DNA of 64,000 bases, taken from positions 49,506 to 113,505 of the forward strand of contig NZ_JIAW01000023.1 of assembly GCF_000620625.1 (NCBI RefSeq), given 5' to 3'. Every line of letters starts with the position of its first letter. The first letter of the stretch is position 1. The notes below the pieces were generated by a model. The model ran no database searches. It had not been told where the DNA came from and worked only from the letters and a program-made list of their open reading frames with translations. Below, piece after piece: positions 22,747 through 32,471 of this stretch. The stretch is from Mycobacterium sp. URHB0044. GTDB taxonomy: Bacteria; Actinomycetota; Actinomycetes; Mycobacteriales; Mycobacteriaceae. A program made the translations under genes and the position numbers.

Positions 22747-23751
22747 ATGGCACGCCGGACGGACGGGACGCGGCCCGCCGGGTCCGACGGTGCCGAGCAC
22801 GCGACCCGGCAGGCCGTGACGCTGGCCGTCCTCGTCGTCATCGCCGCCGTGGCGCTGCGCGGATACGTTCCCGGTGCCGAGCAACCGGAACGCGAACGCG
22901 CGGCCGAGAGTCCGGTCGCCACCGGCCTCGTCATCACCCTGCTTCTCGCCTCGGTGGCGATCGTCGCCGTGGCCGTCATAACCCGGCTACGCCACCGAAG
23001 AGCCGCTGCGGCAGGCACTTTCGACAGGGCGGACTGGCTGCGCCGCGAACGATCGCGGCCGACGTGGCGACTGCTGGCACTCGCGGCCGTTGTGGTGGCC
23101 GTGTGGGTGGCGGTCATCAGGGTGCTCACCCGGCTAGGCAACCTCGTTGCGGTGGGTCCGCCGGAAGGTGCGGTGCCGGAATCCCCACCGGCCACGGGCA
23201 TTCCGGCAACCGACACCGCACCGGTGCCGCGGCTCCCCGAACCCGACGAGGGGCCGAACCTCTTCGGCTACTTCTACGGGGCGACCGTCGCATTTCTCCT
23301 CATCCTCGTCGCAGCGACGATCGTCGCGTCCCGCAGGAAACGCCGGAGCACCGCTGCCGCACCGCCCGCGCAGGCTCACGATGGCGCGCACACGGGCGAC
23401 GTCGCCTCCGAATCCCTGGCGCGCGCCGCCGAAGTCGGTCTCGCCGAGGTCGGTGACCTCAGCCGCGAACCGCGCAAGGCGATCATCGCGTGCTACGCCG
23501 CAATGGAGGGCGAACTGTCGCGTGTCCCCGGCGCCATGCCGCAGGAATTCGACACCGCGTCCGAGGTGCTGGACCGCGCCGTCGCACACCATGCGCTGGG
23601 ACCGGACAGCGCGACGCAACTGGTGGACCTGTTCGACGAGGCGCGGTTCAGTCCGCACGTGATGACCGAGGAGCACCGCGACGCGGCGGTGCGGGTGCTG
23701 CAACGGGTCCTCGTAGAACTGCGGAGCACCGAGTTGCGGGTGGGCTCGTGA
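22747..23751 (+). CDS. DUF4129-type membrane protein of second MoxR operon (Rv3166c-like)
   Basis: 334 residues from ATG 22747 with AGGAGG 6 nt upstream. Three hydrophobic helices (about 24-40, 58-78 and 100-122) and a fourth near 176-196 are followed by a cytoplasmic C-terminal domain. That domain contains the DUF4129-like core (REPRKAIIACYAAMEGEL, then AVRVLQRVLVELR). It heads a five-gene operon in the order known for M. tuberculosis Rv3166c-Rv3165c-moxR3-Rv3163c-Rv3162c. The stop overlaps the next GTG start. Function unknown. Confidence 0.82.
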   Translation: MARRTDGTRPAGSDGAEHATRQAVTLAVLVVIAAVALRGYVPGAEQPERERAAESPVATGLVITLLLASVAIVAVAVITRLRHRRAAAAGTFDRADWLRRERSRPTWRLLALAAVVVAVWVAVIRVLTRLGNLVAVGPPEGAVPESPPATGIPATDTAPVPRLPEPDEGPNLFGYFYGATVAFLLILVAATIVASRRKRRSTAAAPPAQAHDGAHTGDVASESLARAAEVGLAEVGDLSREPRKAIIACYAAMEGELSRVPGAMPQEFDTASEVLDRAVAHHALGPDSATQLVDLFDEARFSPHVMTEEHRDAAVRVLQRVLVELRSTELRVGS

Positions 23752-24232
23752 CGAAGGCCGTGGTGGTCGGGAGCATCTGCCTGGTGGCGGGTGTGGCGGC
23801 GCTGGCGCTGACGCTGCCCGATCGCCGAATGGTCCCGTGGATGGTTGGCGCGGTGACGGCGTTCGCGCTGTTCACGGTCCGTTGGCTGCTGGCACGCGAC
23901 GTGCGCCCGGCCGTCGATGAGTCGACGTCCCGAGATCCCGGCGAGACGCTGCGGCGCTGGCTGGCGCGGACCGAAACCCTGATCGAGCGGTCGCAATCCA
24001 GTCGATCGGACTGGGACAAGCATTTACGGCCCATGCTGGCACGACAGTTCGAGATGGCCTCCGGGCAACGAAAGGCCAAGGATCCGAGGGCCTTTCACGC
24101 GACGGCGCTGATGGTCTTCGGCGCCGACCTGTGGGCCTGGGTCGATCCGGACAACGTGGATCGATCCGGTGGCCTCGAGCCCGGACCCGGACGGGCGGTG
24201 CTCAACGACGTGCTGGAGCGGTTGGAGCGGAT

Positions 24233-24236
<4 letters not shown>
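23748..24236 (+). CDS. Membrane protein of second MoxR operon (Rv3165c-like)
   Basis: 162 residues from a GTG overlapping the preceding stop (GTGA). Two hydrophobic helices at about 4-22 and 29-49 precede a soluble helical domain (TLRRWLARTETLIERSQSS, then WDKHLRPMLARQFEMASGQR, then VFGADLWAWVDP). The stop overlaps the moxR start (ATGA). Position and size match Rv3165c. Likely a membrane subunit working with the MoxR ATPase; no enzymatic motif is seen. Confidence 0.8.
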
Positions 24237-25203
<967 letters not shown>

Positions 25204-25207
<4 letters not shown>

Positions 25208-26457
25208 TCGACACCCGGTCGACGGAGGTCGACTTGCGTTGGCAGGCCTCGCCTTTGGCGCGTGCGCTGGCCAGCTGCGCGGCGGTGGCGCTGGCCTGCG
25301 CAGTGCTCGGGTCGGCGTGGCAGCTGGTCGCCTTCACGGCGCCGCTACTCGGCGTCCTGGTGTCGATCCGGTGGCAGCGTCCTGCGCCCGCCGTGCACGT
25401 GCACGCAGAACCCGGTCTGCTGCGCTGTTTCGAGGCCGAGCAGGTGCGGCTCGCGGTGTGGGCGACCGCCGACGACGGGTCGGATGTCGAGCTCGTGCTC
25501 GACGTCCCCGACGGCATGGCCCTCGAGACGACGACCGATGGTGCAGGTCGCCTAGAGCTCGTGGCATCAGCCGAACGCTGGGGGCGATATCCCATCGAAG
25601 CGCGGGTCAGCGTGCTCGGGCGAGGCGGACTGCTCATCGGGGCGGCGACGGTGGACGTGGCCGACGTCTTCGTGTTTCCCGTTGCGCCTGCGCAGTCGAC
25701 GGCGCTGCCCCGCACCGAACTGCTCGACCGGCTCGGTACCCATCTCACCCGACACATCGGCCGCGGCGTCGAGTACGGCAACATCCGCACCTACGTGCCG
25801 GGCGACCAACTGCGCACCGTCAACTGGCCGGTCAGCGCGCGCCGCGGAGCCCTGCACGTCACCGAACGGCTCAGTGAGCGCGCCGCGGACGTGGTGGTGC
25901 TCGTCGACACGTCGCTGCAGCCGCGCGGACCGGCGACGGAGGCGACCGAGCGGACCGTCCGGGGCGCCGTGCAGGTCGTCCAACACGCGTTGCGCAGCGG
26001 CGACCGCACTGGCGTCGTCGTCCTCGGCAGCCGGCCACGCTGGCTCGGCATCGACATCGGCCGCAGGCAGTTCTACCGGGTGCTCGACGCGGTGCTGGGA
26101 GCCGGCGACAACTTCGAAGATACGACCGGAACGTTGGCGCCGCGCCCCGCCGTGCCGTCGGGGGCCATCGTGGTCGCCTTCTCCACGTTGTTGGACACCG
26201 ACTTTGCGCTCGCGCTGATCGATCTGTGCCGACGTGGCCATGTGGTGGTCGCCGTCGACGTGCTGGCCGGGCCGCCGTTCGACGAGGAGCAAGACCCTCT
26301 GATCGCGCGGATGTGGGCGTTGCAGCGCTCCTTCATGTACCGCGACATGGGCACGATCGGCGTGGACGTGCTGCCCTGGAGCGGCGACGGCCCGCTGGAT
26401 CAGGTGATGCATCTGGTGCCCGATCACCGTCGCCGCGTCCCGGCGAGAAGGAGATGA
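25204..26457 (+). CDS. DUF58 membrane protein (Rv3163c-like)
   Basis: 417 residues, GTG overlapping the moxR3 stop. Two N-terminal hydrophobic helices (about 22-39 and 40-58) are followed by a beta-rich domain and then the DUF58 motif near residues 194-210 (RTYVPGDQLRTVNWPVSAR). The C-terminal VWA-like part begins VVVLVDTSLQ, where DTSLQ approaches but does not complete the MIDAS DxSxS. It is longer than the DUF58 at 2937-3809, which lacks the membrane part. Expected to be a membrane-bound client or partner of MoxR3. Confidence 0.88.
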
Positions 26458-26458
26458 C

Positions 26459-26902
26459 ATGACCCCCTCAGCGATGGCGACGGCACTGTCAACGGCATTC
26501 GGTCTGCTGATGGTCGCGGCGACCGCCATTGCGGCAGAAGGAACTTCACTCGTCGTGGCGGCACTCGCGGTGGGTGCCGTGGTCCTGGGCGTCAGGATCG
26601 CCGCAGCCGCGACCGCCGCGGTGATGTTCAGCGTGGTGACCGTCGTCCTCGCCGACGCACCGGCGATGGCGGCGGCGCTCGCCGGTCTGTCCGCCACCGC
26701 GTACCTGCTGCTGCGGCATGCGCGCAACGTCGAGGCCGCCGTAGAGATGCCGACGGTCGTTGGTGCACTGGGCCTTTCGGCCGTCGGGTTGGCAGCGACG
26801 GCGATTCCGGTGAGCGTGCCGTGGTTGCCGTTGGCTGCGCCGGTAGCGGTTCTGGTGGGTTACGTGCTGGTCGTCCAGCCGCTGTTGACCTCGAGCCGCT
26901 GA
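26459..26902 (+). CDS. Polytopic membrane protein of second MoxR operon (Rv3162c-like)
   Basis: 147 residues from ATG 26459, with GAAGGAG before the previous stop. It is almost entirely hydrophobic with four to five helices, and polar loops contain HARNVEAAVEMP. It is the last gene of the moxR3 operon, and its size and place match Rv3162c. It converges on the ECF sigma fusion gene, with 4 bp between stops. No functional motif. Confidence 0.78.
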   Translation: MTPSAMATALSTAFGLLMVAATAIAAEGTSLVVAALAVGAVVLGVRIAAAATAAVMFSVVTVVLADAPAMAAALAGLSATAYLLLRHARNVEAAVEMPTVVGALGLSAVGLAATAIPVSVPWLPLAAPVAVLVGYVLVVQPLLTSSR

Positions 26903-26906
26903 CCCG

Positions 26907-28406
26907 TCACTGGAAGATCGGCCCTCCGCCGCCGTTGCACGTCGGATCGGTCTGTGGGCAATCCGGCGAGACGTCCGCGGGCGGCGCCTTGGTCACGACC
27001 GGTGGTTTCGGCTTGGTCGGCTTGGGGGTCGACGGTGAAGGCGACGGTGGCGGCGGTGACGGCTCCTCCTCGATGATGGGCGGCGGTTGCGGCTCTTCCT
27101 CTTCTTCCTGCGTCGTCTTGGTGGTGGTCTTCGGCTTGGTCGTGATCGGGTCCTTCGTCGAGGACTCCGGCTCGGTCGTCCGTTTCGGCGCCTCGGCCGG
27201 GACGGGTTCGTCCGTGGTCGCCGGTGCGATGACCACGGCCGTGGTCGTAGTGACCACGGCAGGCGGCAGGGTCGACGGGACAGTGCTCGGCGCGGTGCGT
27301 TGCGCGATCGACGGTGTGGCGGAGGTGACGAGCGTGGTCGTCGTCGTCGGCGGCGCAAGCGACTCGCGCGAGTCGGCAGGCACCACGCGGAACGCCGCCG
27401 ACGGAACGAGTGCGACCGCGCCGCCGATGCCGACCAGCACGAGTGCCGCTCCCAATCCCGCACGGACCACCGGCCGTCCGGATCGCCCAGGCGCCGCCGT
27501 GGCGCTCGGTTCGTCGAGCCCGTCGGTGTCGAGATCGCGCGGGGGCCACCAGGATTCGTCGTCCTCGGGGCCGGTAGGAACGGCATGGGCCCCGGGTAGC
27601 TCGCCGATCGCCCGGTCGAGGGTGCGTCCGCGCAACCAGGTCGGCGCGGGAATGGCCAGCGGCGAGGCACCGAGTAGCGCGGCCGGGCTGACCATCCTGG
27701 CCCGGTCCTCCTCGCACACCGCGCAACCGTCGATGTGGCGAGCCACCCGCTTGCGCATCAATGGAGTGAGCTGACCGTCCCACCCATCGAGGATGGCGGC
27801 CAACTCGGGGCACCTGTCGGGGTCGGCCTTGACGCCGCGGCACAGCAACAATGCACCCAGTGAACGCGCGATGGTCTCGCGGAGGCGTTCGACCAAGGTG
27901 TTGGCGTTCCTGGCCGTGACGCCGAGTGCGTCGGCCAGCTCGGGACCGTCGAGACCCTGGCGGTAGGCCAGCTCGAGCACGACGCGATCGCGGTCGCTCA
28001 ACCCACCGCTGGCGTCCCTGATGAGGTCGGCCAGCTCGTTGCGTGCCGCCAGTGTTGCCATATCTGCTTCGCCGCTGGGCATTTCGGGGAGCTCCTCGCT
28101 GAGCTGTTCGCGCTTGCGATCGCGGATCCGGGCCAGCGCCTCGGATCGGGCGATCGCATACAACCAGGACCGCAGCCGATCGGGTTCGCGTAATTGAACT
28201 AGTTTCGTTGCTGCGGTGACGAATACGTCTTGGACGCAGTCGGCGGCGGCCTCCCGGTCGCGCAGCATGCCGACGCAGAAGTCGTGCAGTCGGTCGGCGT
28301 ACCGGTCATAGATCTCGGCGAACGCCGCGCGGTCGCCCGCCGCCGCCGAGCGTGCCAGCGTCGCGTCATCGAGACCACTCGCCGACGACCTTGCGAAACT
28401 CGTCAT
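26907..28406 (-). CDS. ECF sigma factor fused to zinc-finger anti-sigma-like, transmembrane and extracellular Thr/Pro-rich parts
   Basis: 499 residues from ATG 28406. Sigma region 2 is at about 25-92 (FAEIYDRYADRL, DCVQDVF, RLRSWLYAIAR). Sigma region 4 is at about 125-188 (RDRVVLELAYRQGL, GVTARNANTLVERLRE). A zinc-finger anti-sigma-like motif H224-x3-C228-x2-C231 follows, then one transmembrane helix at 315-336. A long Thr/Pro/Glu-rich outer segment ends with two cysteines (CPQTDPTC). The sigma and its membrane sensor are thus one chain, as in the actinobacterial ECF groups with large C-terminal extensions. Activation may need proteolysis or a conformational change. No separate anti-sigma gene is adjacent. 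Confidence 0.88.
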   Translation of the reverse strand: MTSFARSSASGLDDATLARSAAAGDRAAFAEIYDRYADRLHDFCVGMLRDREAAADCVQDVFVTAATKLVQLREPDRLRSWLYAIARSEALARIRDRKREQLSEELPEMPSGEADMATLAARNELADLIRDASGGLSDRDRVVLELAYRQGLDGPELADALGVTARNANTLVERLRETIARSLGALLLCRGVKADPDRCPELAAILDGWDGQLTPLMRKRVARHIDGCAVCEEDRARMVSPAALLGASPLAIPAPTWLRGRTLDRAIGELPGAHAVPTGPEDDESWWPPRDLDTDGLDEPSATAAPGRSGRPVVRAGLGAALVLVGIGGAVALVPSAAFRVVPADSRESLAPPTTTTTLVTSATPSIAQRTAPSTVPSTLPPAVVTTTTAVVIAPATTDEPVPAEAPKRTTEPESSTKDPITTKPKTTTKTTQEEEEEPQPPPIIEEEPSPPPPSPSPSTPKPTKPKPPVVTKAPPADVSPDCPQTDPTCNGGGGPIFQ

Positions 28407-28624
28407 CGATCCACCCCTAGAGCGCACCTCGTGTGTGCCAAGAAGGTCATCATCGTCTTCGTCTCCATGTCGTGCGGTCGTTTGGACAAGTGATCGGGTT
28501 TGCTGCTCGCGCGTTTCGGCGCGGCCCGTCGACCGCACTCATGGGTAGGAGCGATCAGCCGTCGGGAATCCCTCACTTTTTCGCGAGAAGCGTCGGAGGA
28601 GCCTTCCGCTAGGGTCGACGTCCG
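28407..28624. promoter_or_regulatory. Divergent intergenic region, ECF fusion / thioesterase
   Basis: 218 bp between divergent starts. It is less GC-rich than the genes around it (GTCATCATCGTCTTCGTCTC, CCCTCACTTTTTCGCGAG). It should hold both promoters. No convincing ECF -35/-10 pair or inverted repeat could be fixed by eye. Confidence 0.4.
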
Positions 28625-29449
28625 ATGACAGGTGTCAAGTCTGTGGGCCCGGAGCCCGGCGTGGACGAACGAAGCTGGATCGCCCGGTTGCTGGAGTTCG
28701 ACCGTGACGGCGACGTGTTCATCGCGCCCAATCCGAGGATCGGCTCAGGTGGGAGATTGTTCGGCGGGTTCATCGCCGCTCAGGCACTGGCGGCTGCCGG
28801 CGCCACCGTTGACCCCGAGAAGCTGCCGCAATCCCTGCACCTGTACTTCGTGCGCGGCGGCGAATTCGGTGTCGACGTCCAACTGCAGGTGGAGCGCACG
28901 CGCGACGGCCGCTCCTTCGACACCCGCCGGGTGACGGCACGACAGCACGGCAAGACCATCCTCGAGATGATCGCCTCGTTTCACCGCCAGGAGCCCGGCG
29001 CCGACTGGCATCCGCCGATGGTGCCGGGGGTCGCACTCGACGATGCTCTGCCCAAGATCGCGGACGTCGAGGTGGCGGAGCGATTCGACATCCGCACCAA
29101 AGTGGGCGATGAGTCGCCGTTCGCGATACCGCCGTTCTGGATCAGAACCAAGGACGTCATCGAGGACGATCCGTTGATCCGCGCGTGCACGCTCACCTTC
29201 CTGTCCGACTTCGGACCGGTGCCGATCGCGCGGCCGCCAGACGCGCCGGCGAGTCCGGCGGTCGGGTACGCCGCAAGTTTGGATCATGCGGTGTGGTTCC
29301 ACCGGCCGTTTCGACCGGACCAGTGGCACCTCTACGAGGTGCGGTCGCTGAACAACAGCGACGCCCGCGGTCTCGTCGTCGGATCGCTGTACGACGCTGC
29401 CGGCGCACTGGTGGCGAGCACCACCCAGGAGGCGCTGTGGCGGTTCTGA
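28625..29449 (+). CDS. tesB: Acyl-CoA thioesterase II (TesB family)
   Basis: 274 residues, typical of the double hot-dog TesB family. The first hot-dog contains GGRLFGGFIAAQALAAA, with the conserved LHLYFVRGG that follows; the second ends LDHAVWFHRPFRPDQWHLYE, a strong family signature. It hydrolyses medium- to long-chain acyl-CoA to free acid and CoA in the cytosol. It is followed after 22 bp by the rhomboid gene. Start: ATG 28625, without a strong ribosome site but well placed relative to the family N-terminus. Confidence 0.9.
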   Translation: MTGVKSVGPEPGVDERSWIARLLEFDRDGDVFIAPNPRIGSGGRLFGGFIAAQALAAAGATVDPEKLPQSLHLYFVRGGEFGVDVQLQVERTRDGRSFDTRRVTARQHGKTILEMIASFHRQEPGADWHPPMVPGVALDDALPKIADVEVAERFDIRTKVGDESPFAIPPFWIRTKDVIEDDPLIRACTLTFLSDFGPVPIARPPDAPASPAVGYAASLDHAVWFHRPFRPDQWHLYEVRSLNNSDARGLVVGSLYDAAGALVASTTQEALWRF

Positions 29450-29471
29450 ACGGGGCTGCGAGAGTAGACGC

Positions 29472-30326
29472 GTGAGCACCCCGTACAACCCTGCTTCGGG
29501 TACGGCACCGAGCTGCTACCGGCATCCCGGGCGCGAGACCTATGTCAGCTGCACCCGTTGCCGGCGCTACGTGTGCCCCGAGTGCATGCGCGTCGCCGCC
29601 GTGGGCCACCAGTGCGTCGAGTGCGTCAACGAGGGCGCCCGCTCCGTCGTGGCGCCCAAGACCGCGTTCGGCGGGCGGCGGACGGACTCGCCGATGGTCA
29701 CGTACGCATTGATCGCGATCAACGTGGCGATGTTCGTGGTGCAGACGACGTCCACCGAGTTGGAGCGCCGGCTGGTGCTGTGGACCCCGGCCATTGCGCA
29801 CGGCGATCTGTACCGGTTGTTGACGTCGGCGTTCCTGCACTACGGGATCGCACACCTGCTGTTCAACATGTGGGCCCTCTACGTGGTGGGGCCGCAGCTC
29901 GAAAGCTGGTTGGGCCGAACGCGATTCATCGCGCTCTACGTGCTCAGCGCCCTCGGTGGTTCGGTGCTCGTCTACCTGCTGTCACCGATCAACGCCGCCA
30001 CCGCGGGCGCATCGGGTGCGATCTTCGGGCTGTTCGGCGCCACCTTCGCGCTGGCGCGCAGGCTCAACATCGACGTGAAGTGGGTGGTCGGGCTGATCGT
30101 GATCAACCTTGCCTTCACCTTCCTGGCCCCCGCGCTCGGATCCCAGCCGATCAGTTGGCAGGGGCACGTCGGCGGATTGATCACCGGCGCGACCATCGGG
30201 TGGGCCTACGCGTATGCGCCCCGCGACTACCGAACCCTCGTCCAGGTCGGCGTCAGCGTCGCAGCGCTGATGCTGTTCGCCGCGCTGGTCTGGTGGCGCA
30301 CCGCCAGCCTGCTCGGCCTGGCCTAG
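29472..30326 (+). CDS. Rhomboid intramembrane serine protease with N-terminal zinc-binding segment (Rv0110-like)
   Basis: 284 residues from GTG 29472. The first ~55 residues hold a B-box-like cluster (CYRHPG, CTRCRRYVCPEC, HQCVECV) that probably binds zinc. A six- or seven-helix rhomboid core follows, with HYGIAHLLFNMWALY, catalytic Ser181 in GASGA and His232 in WQGHVGG. It cleaves transmembrane substrates in the plasma membrane; M. tuberculosis Rv0110 is the likely counterpart. Its stop shares the tetranucleotide CTAG with the stop of the convergent haemophore gene. Confidence 0.92.
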   Translation: MSTPYNPASGTAPSCYRHPGRETYVSCTRCRRYVCPECMRVAAVGHQCVECVNEGARSVVAPKTAFGGRRTDSPMVTYALIAINVAMFVVQTTSTELERRLVLWTPAIAHGDLYRLLTSAFLHYGIAHLLFNMWALYVVGPQLESWLGRTRFIALYVLSALGGSVLVYLLSPINAATAGASGAIFGLFGATFALARRLNIDVKWVVGLIVINLAFTFLAPALGSQPISWQGHVGGLITGATIGWAYAYAPRDYRTLVQVGVSVAALMLFAALVWWRTASLLGLA

Positions 30327-30700
30327 GGGCTCGGCGGAGCGCCGCAGCGGTCCTTGAGGTCGGCGAGCGGCTGCCGTATCCCGATCATGTCGGTCTTGAC
30401 CTGCGGATTGGCGGCCTCGTACACCTGCATCTTCTTGGCGACCTGCTCGCGCGACAGCCCGGACAAGCTGGAGACGTAGGCGTTCACGTCCGGATGGGTG
30501 AACAGGTACGCCGACGTCGCCGCCTCCACCCCGGCCCGGACGCCCTCCAGATCCGCGGCGCTGCAGTTCGGCGGATTGGCTGCGGGGTCTTCGTTGGCAA
30601 GCGCCGAGGGGATGCCACCGAACAGCGCCGCGCCCAGCAGGCCGCCGGTGACGATCGCTCCGCTGGCGAGTGAGCGCGCGGTGCGTTGGGAGAAAGACAT
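30323..30700 (-). CDS. Secreted haemophore-type haem-binding protein (MHB domain)
   Basis: 125 residues from ATG 30700 (longer frames upstream lack a signal peptide start). Signal peptide at about 1-36, cut after ANA-like SALANE. The mature helical domain shows the mycobacterial haemophore pattern: NCSAADLEGVRAGV, then TSAYLFTHPDVNAYVSSLSG, and a C-terminal Cys (DRCGAP) that can pair with the first. Family members (Rv0203-like) bind haem outside the cell, which is inferred here. Convergent with the rhomboid gene. Confidence 0.85.
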   Translation of the reverse strand: MSFSQRTARSLASGAIVTGGLLGAALFGGIPSALANEDPAANPPNCSAADLEGVRAGVEAATSAYLFTHPDVNAYVSSLSGLSREQVAKKMQVYEAANPQVKTDMIGIRQPLADLKDRCGAPPSP

Positions 30701-30950
30701 TGACTGCTCCTTGTCGTGTGGTGCCCTGAGTTTGCCGCCACGACGGCCGCGCGACGTGCCACGCAAGTGGATTCACAGGCTATCCGAGTGTGGCTCACAG
30801 CTGGCATTGGGCGGGCACACAACCAAGCGGTGAGCCTCAGCCCGCCGAACCCCTTGATAACGAGGCGATTACGGCGCGGCGTGCCCGGATCGCGCCGATC
30901 CGGCCCGCTGTTAGCTTGCGATCGACAGGACACGTGAAAGGGGTTGACCG
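30701..30950. promoter_or_regulatory. Divergent region, haemophore / antigen 85
   Basis: 250 bp between divergent exported-protein genes. GAAAGGGG at 30936-30943 is the ribosome site for the antigen 85 GTG start. A locally AT-richer stretch (CCCCTTGATAACGAGGCGAT, near 30852) may contain the promoter. No inverted repeat stood out. Confidence 0.4.
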
Positions 30951-31976
30951 GTGTTGAAGACGGGTGTGCAGAGGAGTCGACGCGCGATCGTGCGGCGGTT
31001 GACCGTCGCCGTTGCGGCCATCGCGATGGTCCCCGGCCTCGTCGGCCTGACCGGATCGATGCCCACAGCGGCGGCGTATTCACGCGAAGGCCTGCCCGTC
31101 GAACAGTTGGACGTGCCGTCACCGTCGATGGGCCGCAACATCAAGGTCGAGTTCCAAGGCGGCGGCCCGAAGGCGGTCTATCTGCTGGACGGCTTGCGCG
31201 CCCAGGAGGACGCCAGCGGCTGGGACATCAACACCGCTGCATTCGAGTGGTACTACCAGTCCGGGCTCTCGCTGGTGATGCCCGTCGGCGGCCAGTCCAG
31301 CTTCTACAGCGACTGGTACCGGCCCGCGGCGGGCAGCGCGGGCACCGTGACCTACAAGTGGGAGACGTTCCTGACACAGGAACTGCCCGGCTGGCTGGCG
31401 GCGAACAAGGGCGTCGATCCGGTCGGCAACGCGGTGGTGGGCCTGTCGATGGCGGGCGGCGCGGCGTTGACGCTGGCGATCTGGCACCCCGCGCAGTTCA
31501 TCTTCGCCGGCTCCCTGTCCGGATTCCTGAACCCGTCACAAGGCTTGTGGCCCACCATGATCGGCTTCGCGATGAAGGATGCCGGCGGGTTCAACTCCAC
31601 CGACATGTGGGGCACGGCAAGCGACCCGGCGTGGCGGCGCAACGATCCCATGGTCAACATCGGAACCCTGGTCGCCAACAACACGGCGGTGTGGGTCTAC
31701 TGCGGCAACGGCAGATCGTCCGACCTGGACGCGCCCGGTGACTTCGGCACCATGTACAGCGCCCAGTTCCTCGAGAACATCACGATCAGCACCAACAAGG
31801 ACTTCCAGAAGAAGTACCTGGCCGCGGGCGGGCGCAACGCGGTGTTCAACTTCCCGCCCAACGGCACGCACAGCTGGGGCTACTGGGGGTCGCAGCTGCT
31901 GGCGATGAAGCCGGATCTGCAGCGGGTGCTCGGCGTGCCGGCCCCTCCGCCCCCACCGCCCGCTCCGCCGGCGTAG
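30951..31976 (+). CDS. fbpC: Antigen 85 complex mycolyltransferase, Ag85C-like
   Basis: 341 residues from GTG 30951. Long signal peptide to about residue 45. The mature part follows the antigen 85 alpha/beta-hydrolase closely: LLDGLRAQEDASGWDINT, SSFYSDWYRPAA, GLSMAGGAAL, NGTHSWGYW. The catalytic triad is Ser166, Glu275, His307. The first disulfide of Ag85A/B is missing (AAGSAGT), and a Cys sits in WVYCGNG, both as in Ag85C. It transfers mycolic acid between trehalose monomycolates and to arabinogalactan in the cell wall. A Pro/Ala tail ends the protein. Assignment to C rather than A/B is by these features. Confidence 0.9.
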   Translation: MLKTGVQRSRRAIVRRLTVAVAAIAMVPGLVGLTGSMPTAAAYSREGLPVEQLDVPSPSMGRNIKVEFQGGGPKAVYLLDGLRAQEDASGWDINTAAFEWYYQSGLSLVMPVGGQSSFYSDWYRPAAGSAGTVTYKWETFLTQELPGWLAANKGVDPVGNAVVGLSMAGGAALTLAIWHPAQFIFAGSLSGFLNPSQGLWPTMIGFAMKDAGGFNSTDMWGTASDPAWRRNDPMVNIGTLVANNTAVWVYCGNGRSSDLDAPGDFGTMYSAQFLENITISTNKDFQKKYLAAGGRNAVFNFPPNGTHSWGYWGSQLLAMKPDLQRVLGVPAPPPPPPAPPA

Positions 31977-32018
31977 CTCCGCGATTGCCCGGCGCCGTCA
32001 ACGGGTAATGAGGGGGAC

Positions 32019-32471
32019 ATGGCTGGTGTCGACGTATCCGTATCCTCCGACCTCTCACCCGACCGGGCCTGGGCGTTGGCGTCGGACCTGAACCGGTTCG
32101 ACGAGTGGCTGACCATCTTCGGCGGCTGGAAGAGCCCTGTGCCGGACGAGATCGGGAAGGGCACCAAGGTGTCCTCCTGCATCAAGGTGAAGGGAATCAG
32201 CAACACCATTCACTGGGAAGTCACCGATTACGACGCGCCGAAGTGCATCGGGATGCGCGGCCGCGGGCGTGGCGGCGTGCGGATATCCCTGAACCTCACC
32301 ATCCGCGACGATCGCCCGGGGACCACGTTTCACCTGGTTGCAAACCTTGCCGGGCCGATGCTGAGCGGACCGTTGGGGAAGTTGGTCGCTAGGGTGCTGC
32401 GTTCCGACGTCGAGAACTCCGTGCGGAATCTCGCTCGTCTCGGCTCGGAGTCCGTCAGACCCGGCAGCTGA
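32019..32471 (+). CDS. SRPBCC-family protein (Rv0910-like)
   Basis: 150 residues, ATG 32019 with AGGGGG upstream. SRPBCC fold: N-terminal strand (VDVSVSSDLSPDRAWALASD), loop RFDEWLTIFGGWK, a central strand pair, and a C-terminal helix (GKLVARVLRSDVENSVRNLARL). Mycobacterial proteins of this kind are often labelled Rv0910-type toxins of a type II toxin-antitoxin system. No antitoxin-sized gene lies next to it, so I do not call a TA pair. Its end overlaps the convergent methyltransferase gene by 17 bp. Confidence 0.75.
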   Translation: MAGVDVSVSSDLSPDRAWALASDLNRFDEWLTIFGGWKSPVPDEIGKGTKVSSCIKVKGISNTIHWEVTDYDAPKCIGMRGRGRGGVRISLNLTIRDDRPGTTFHLVANLAGPMLSGPLGKLVARVLRSDVENSVRNLARLGSESVRPGS

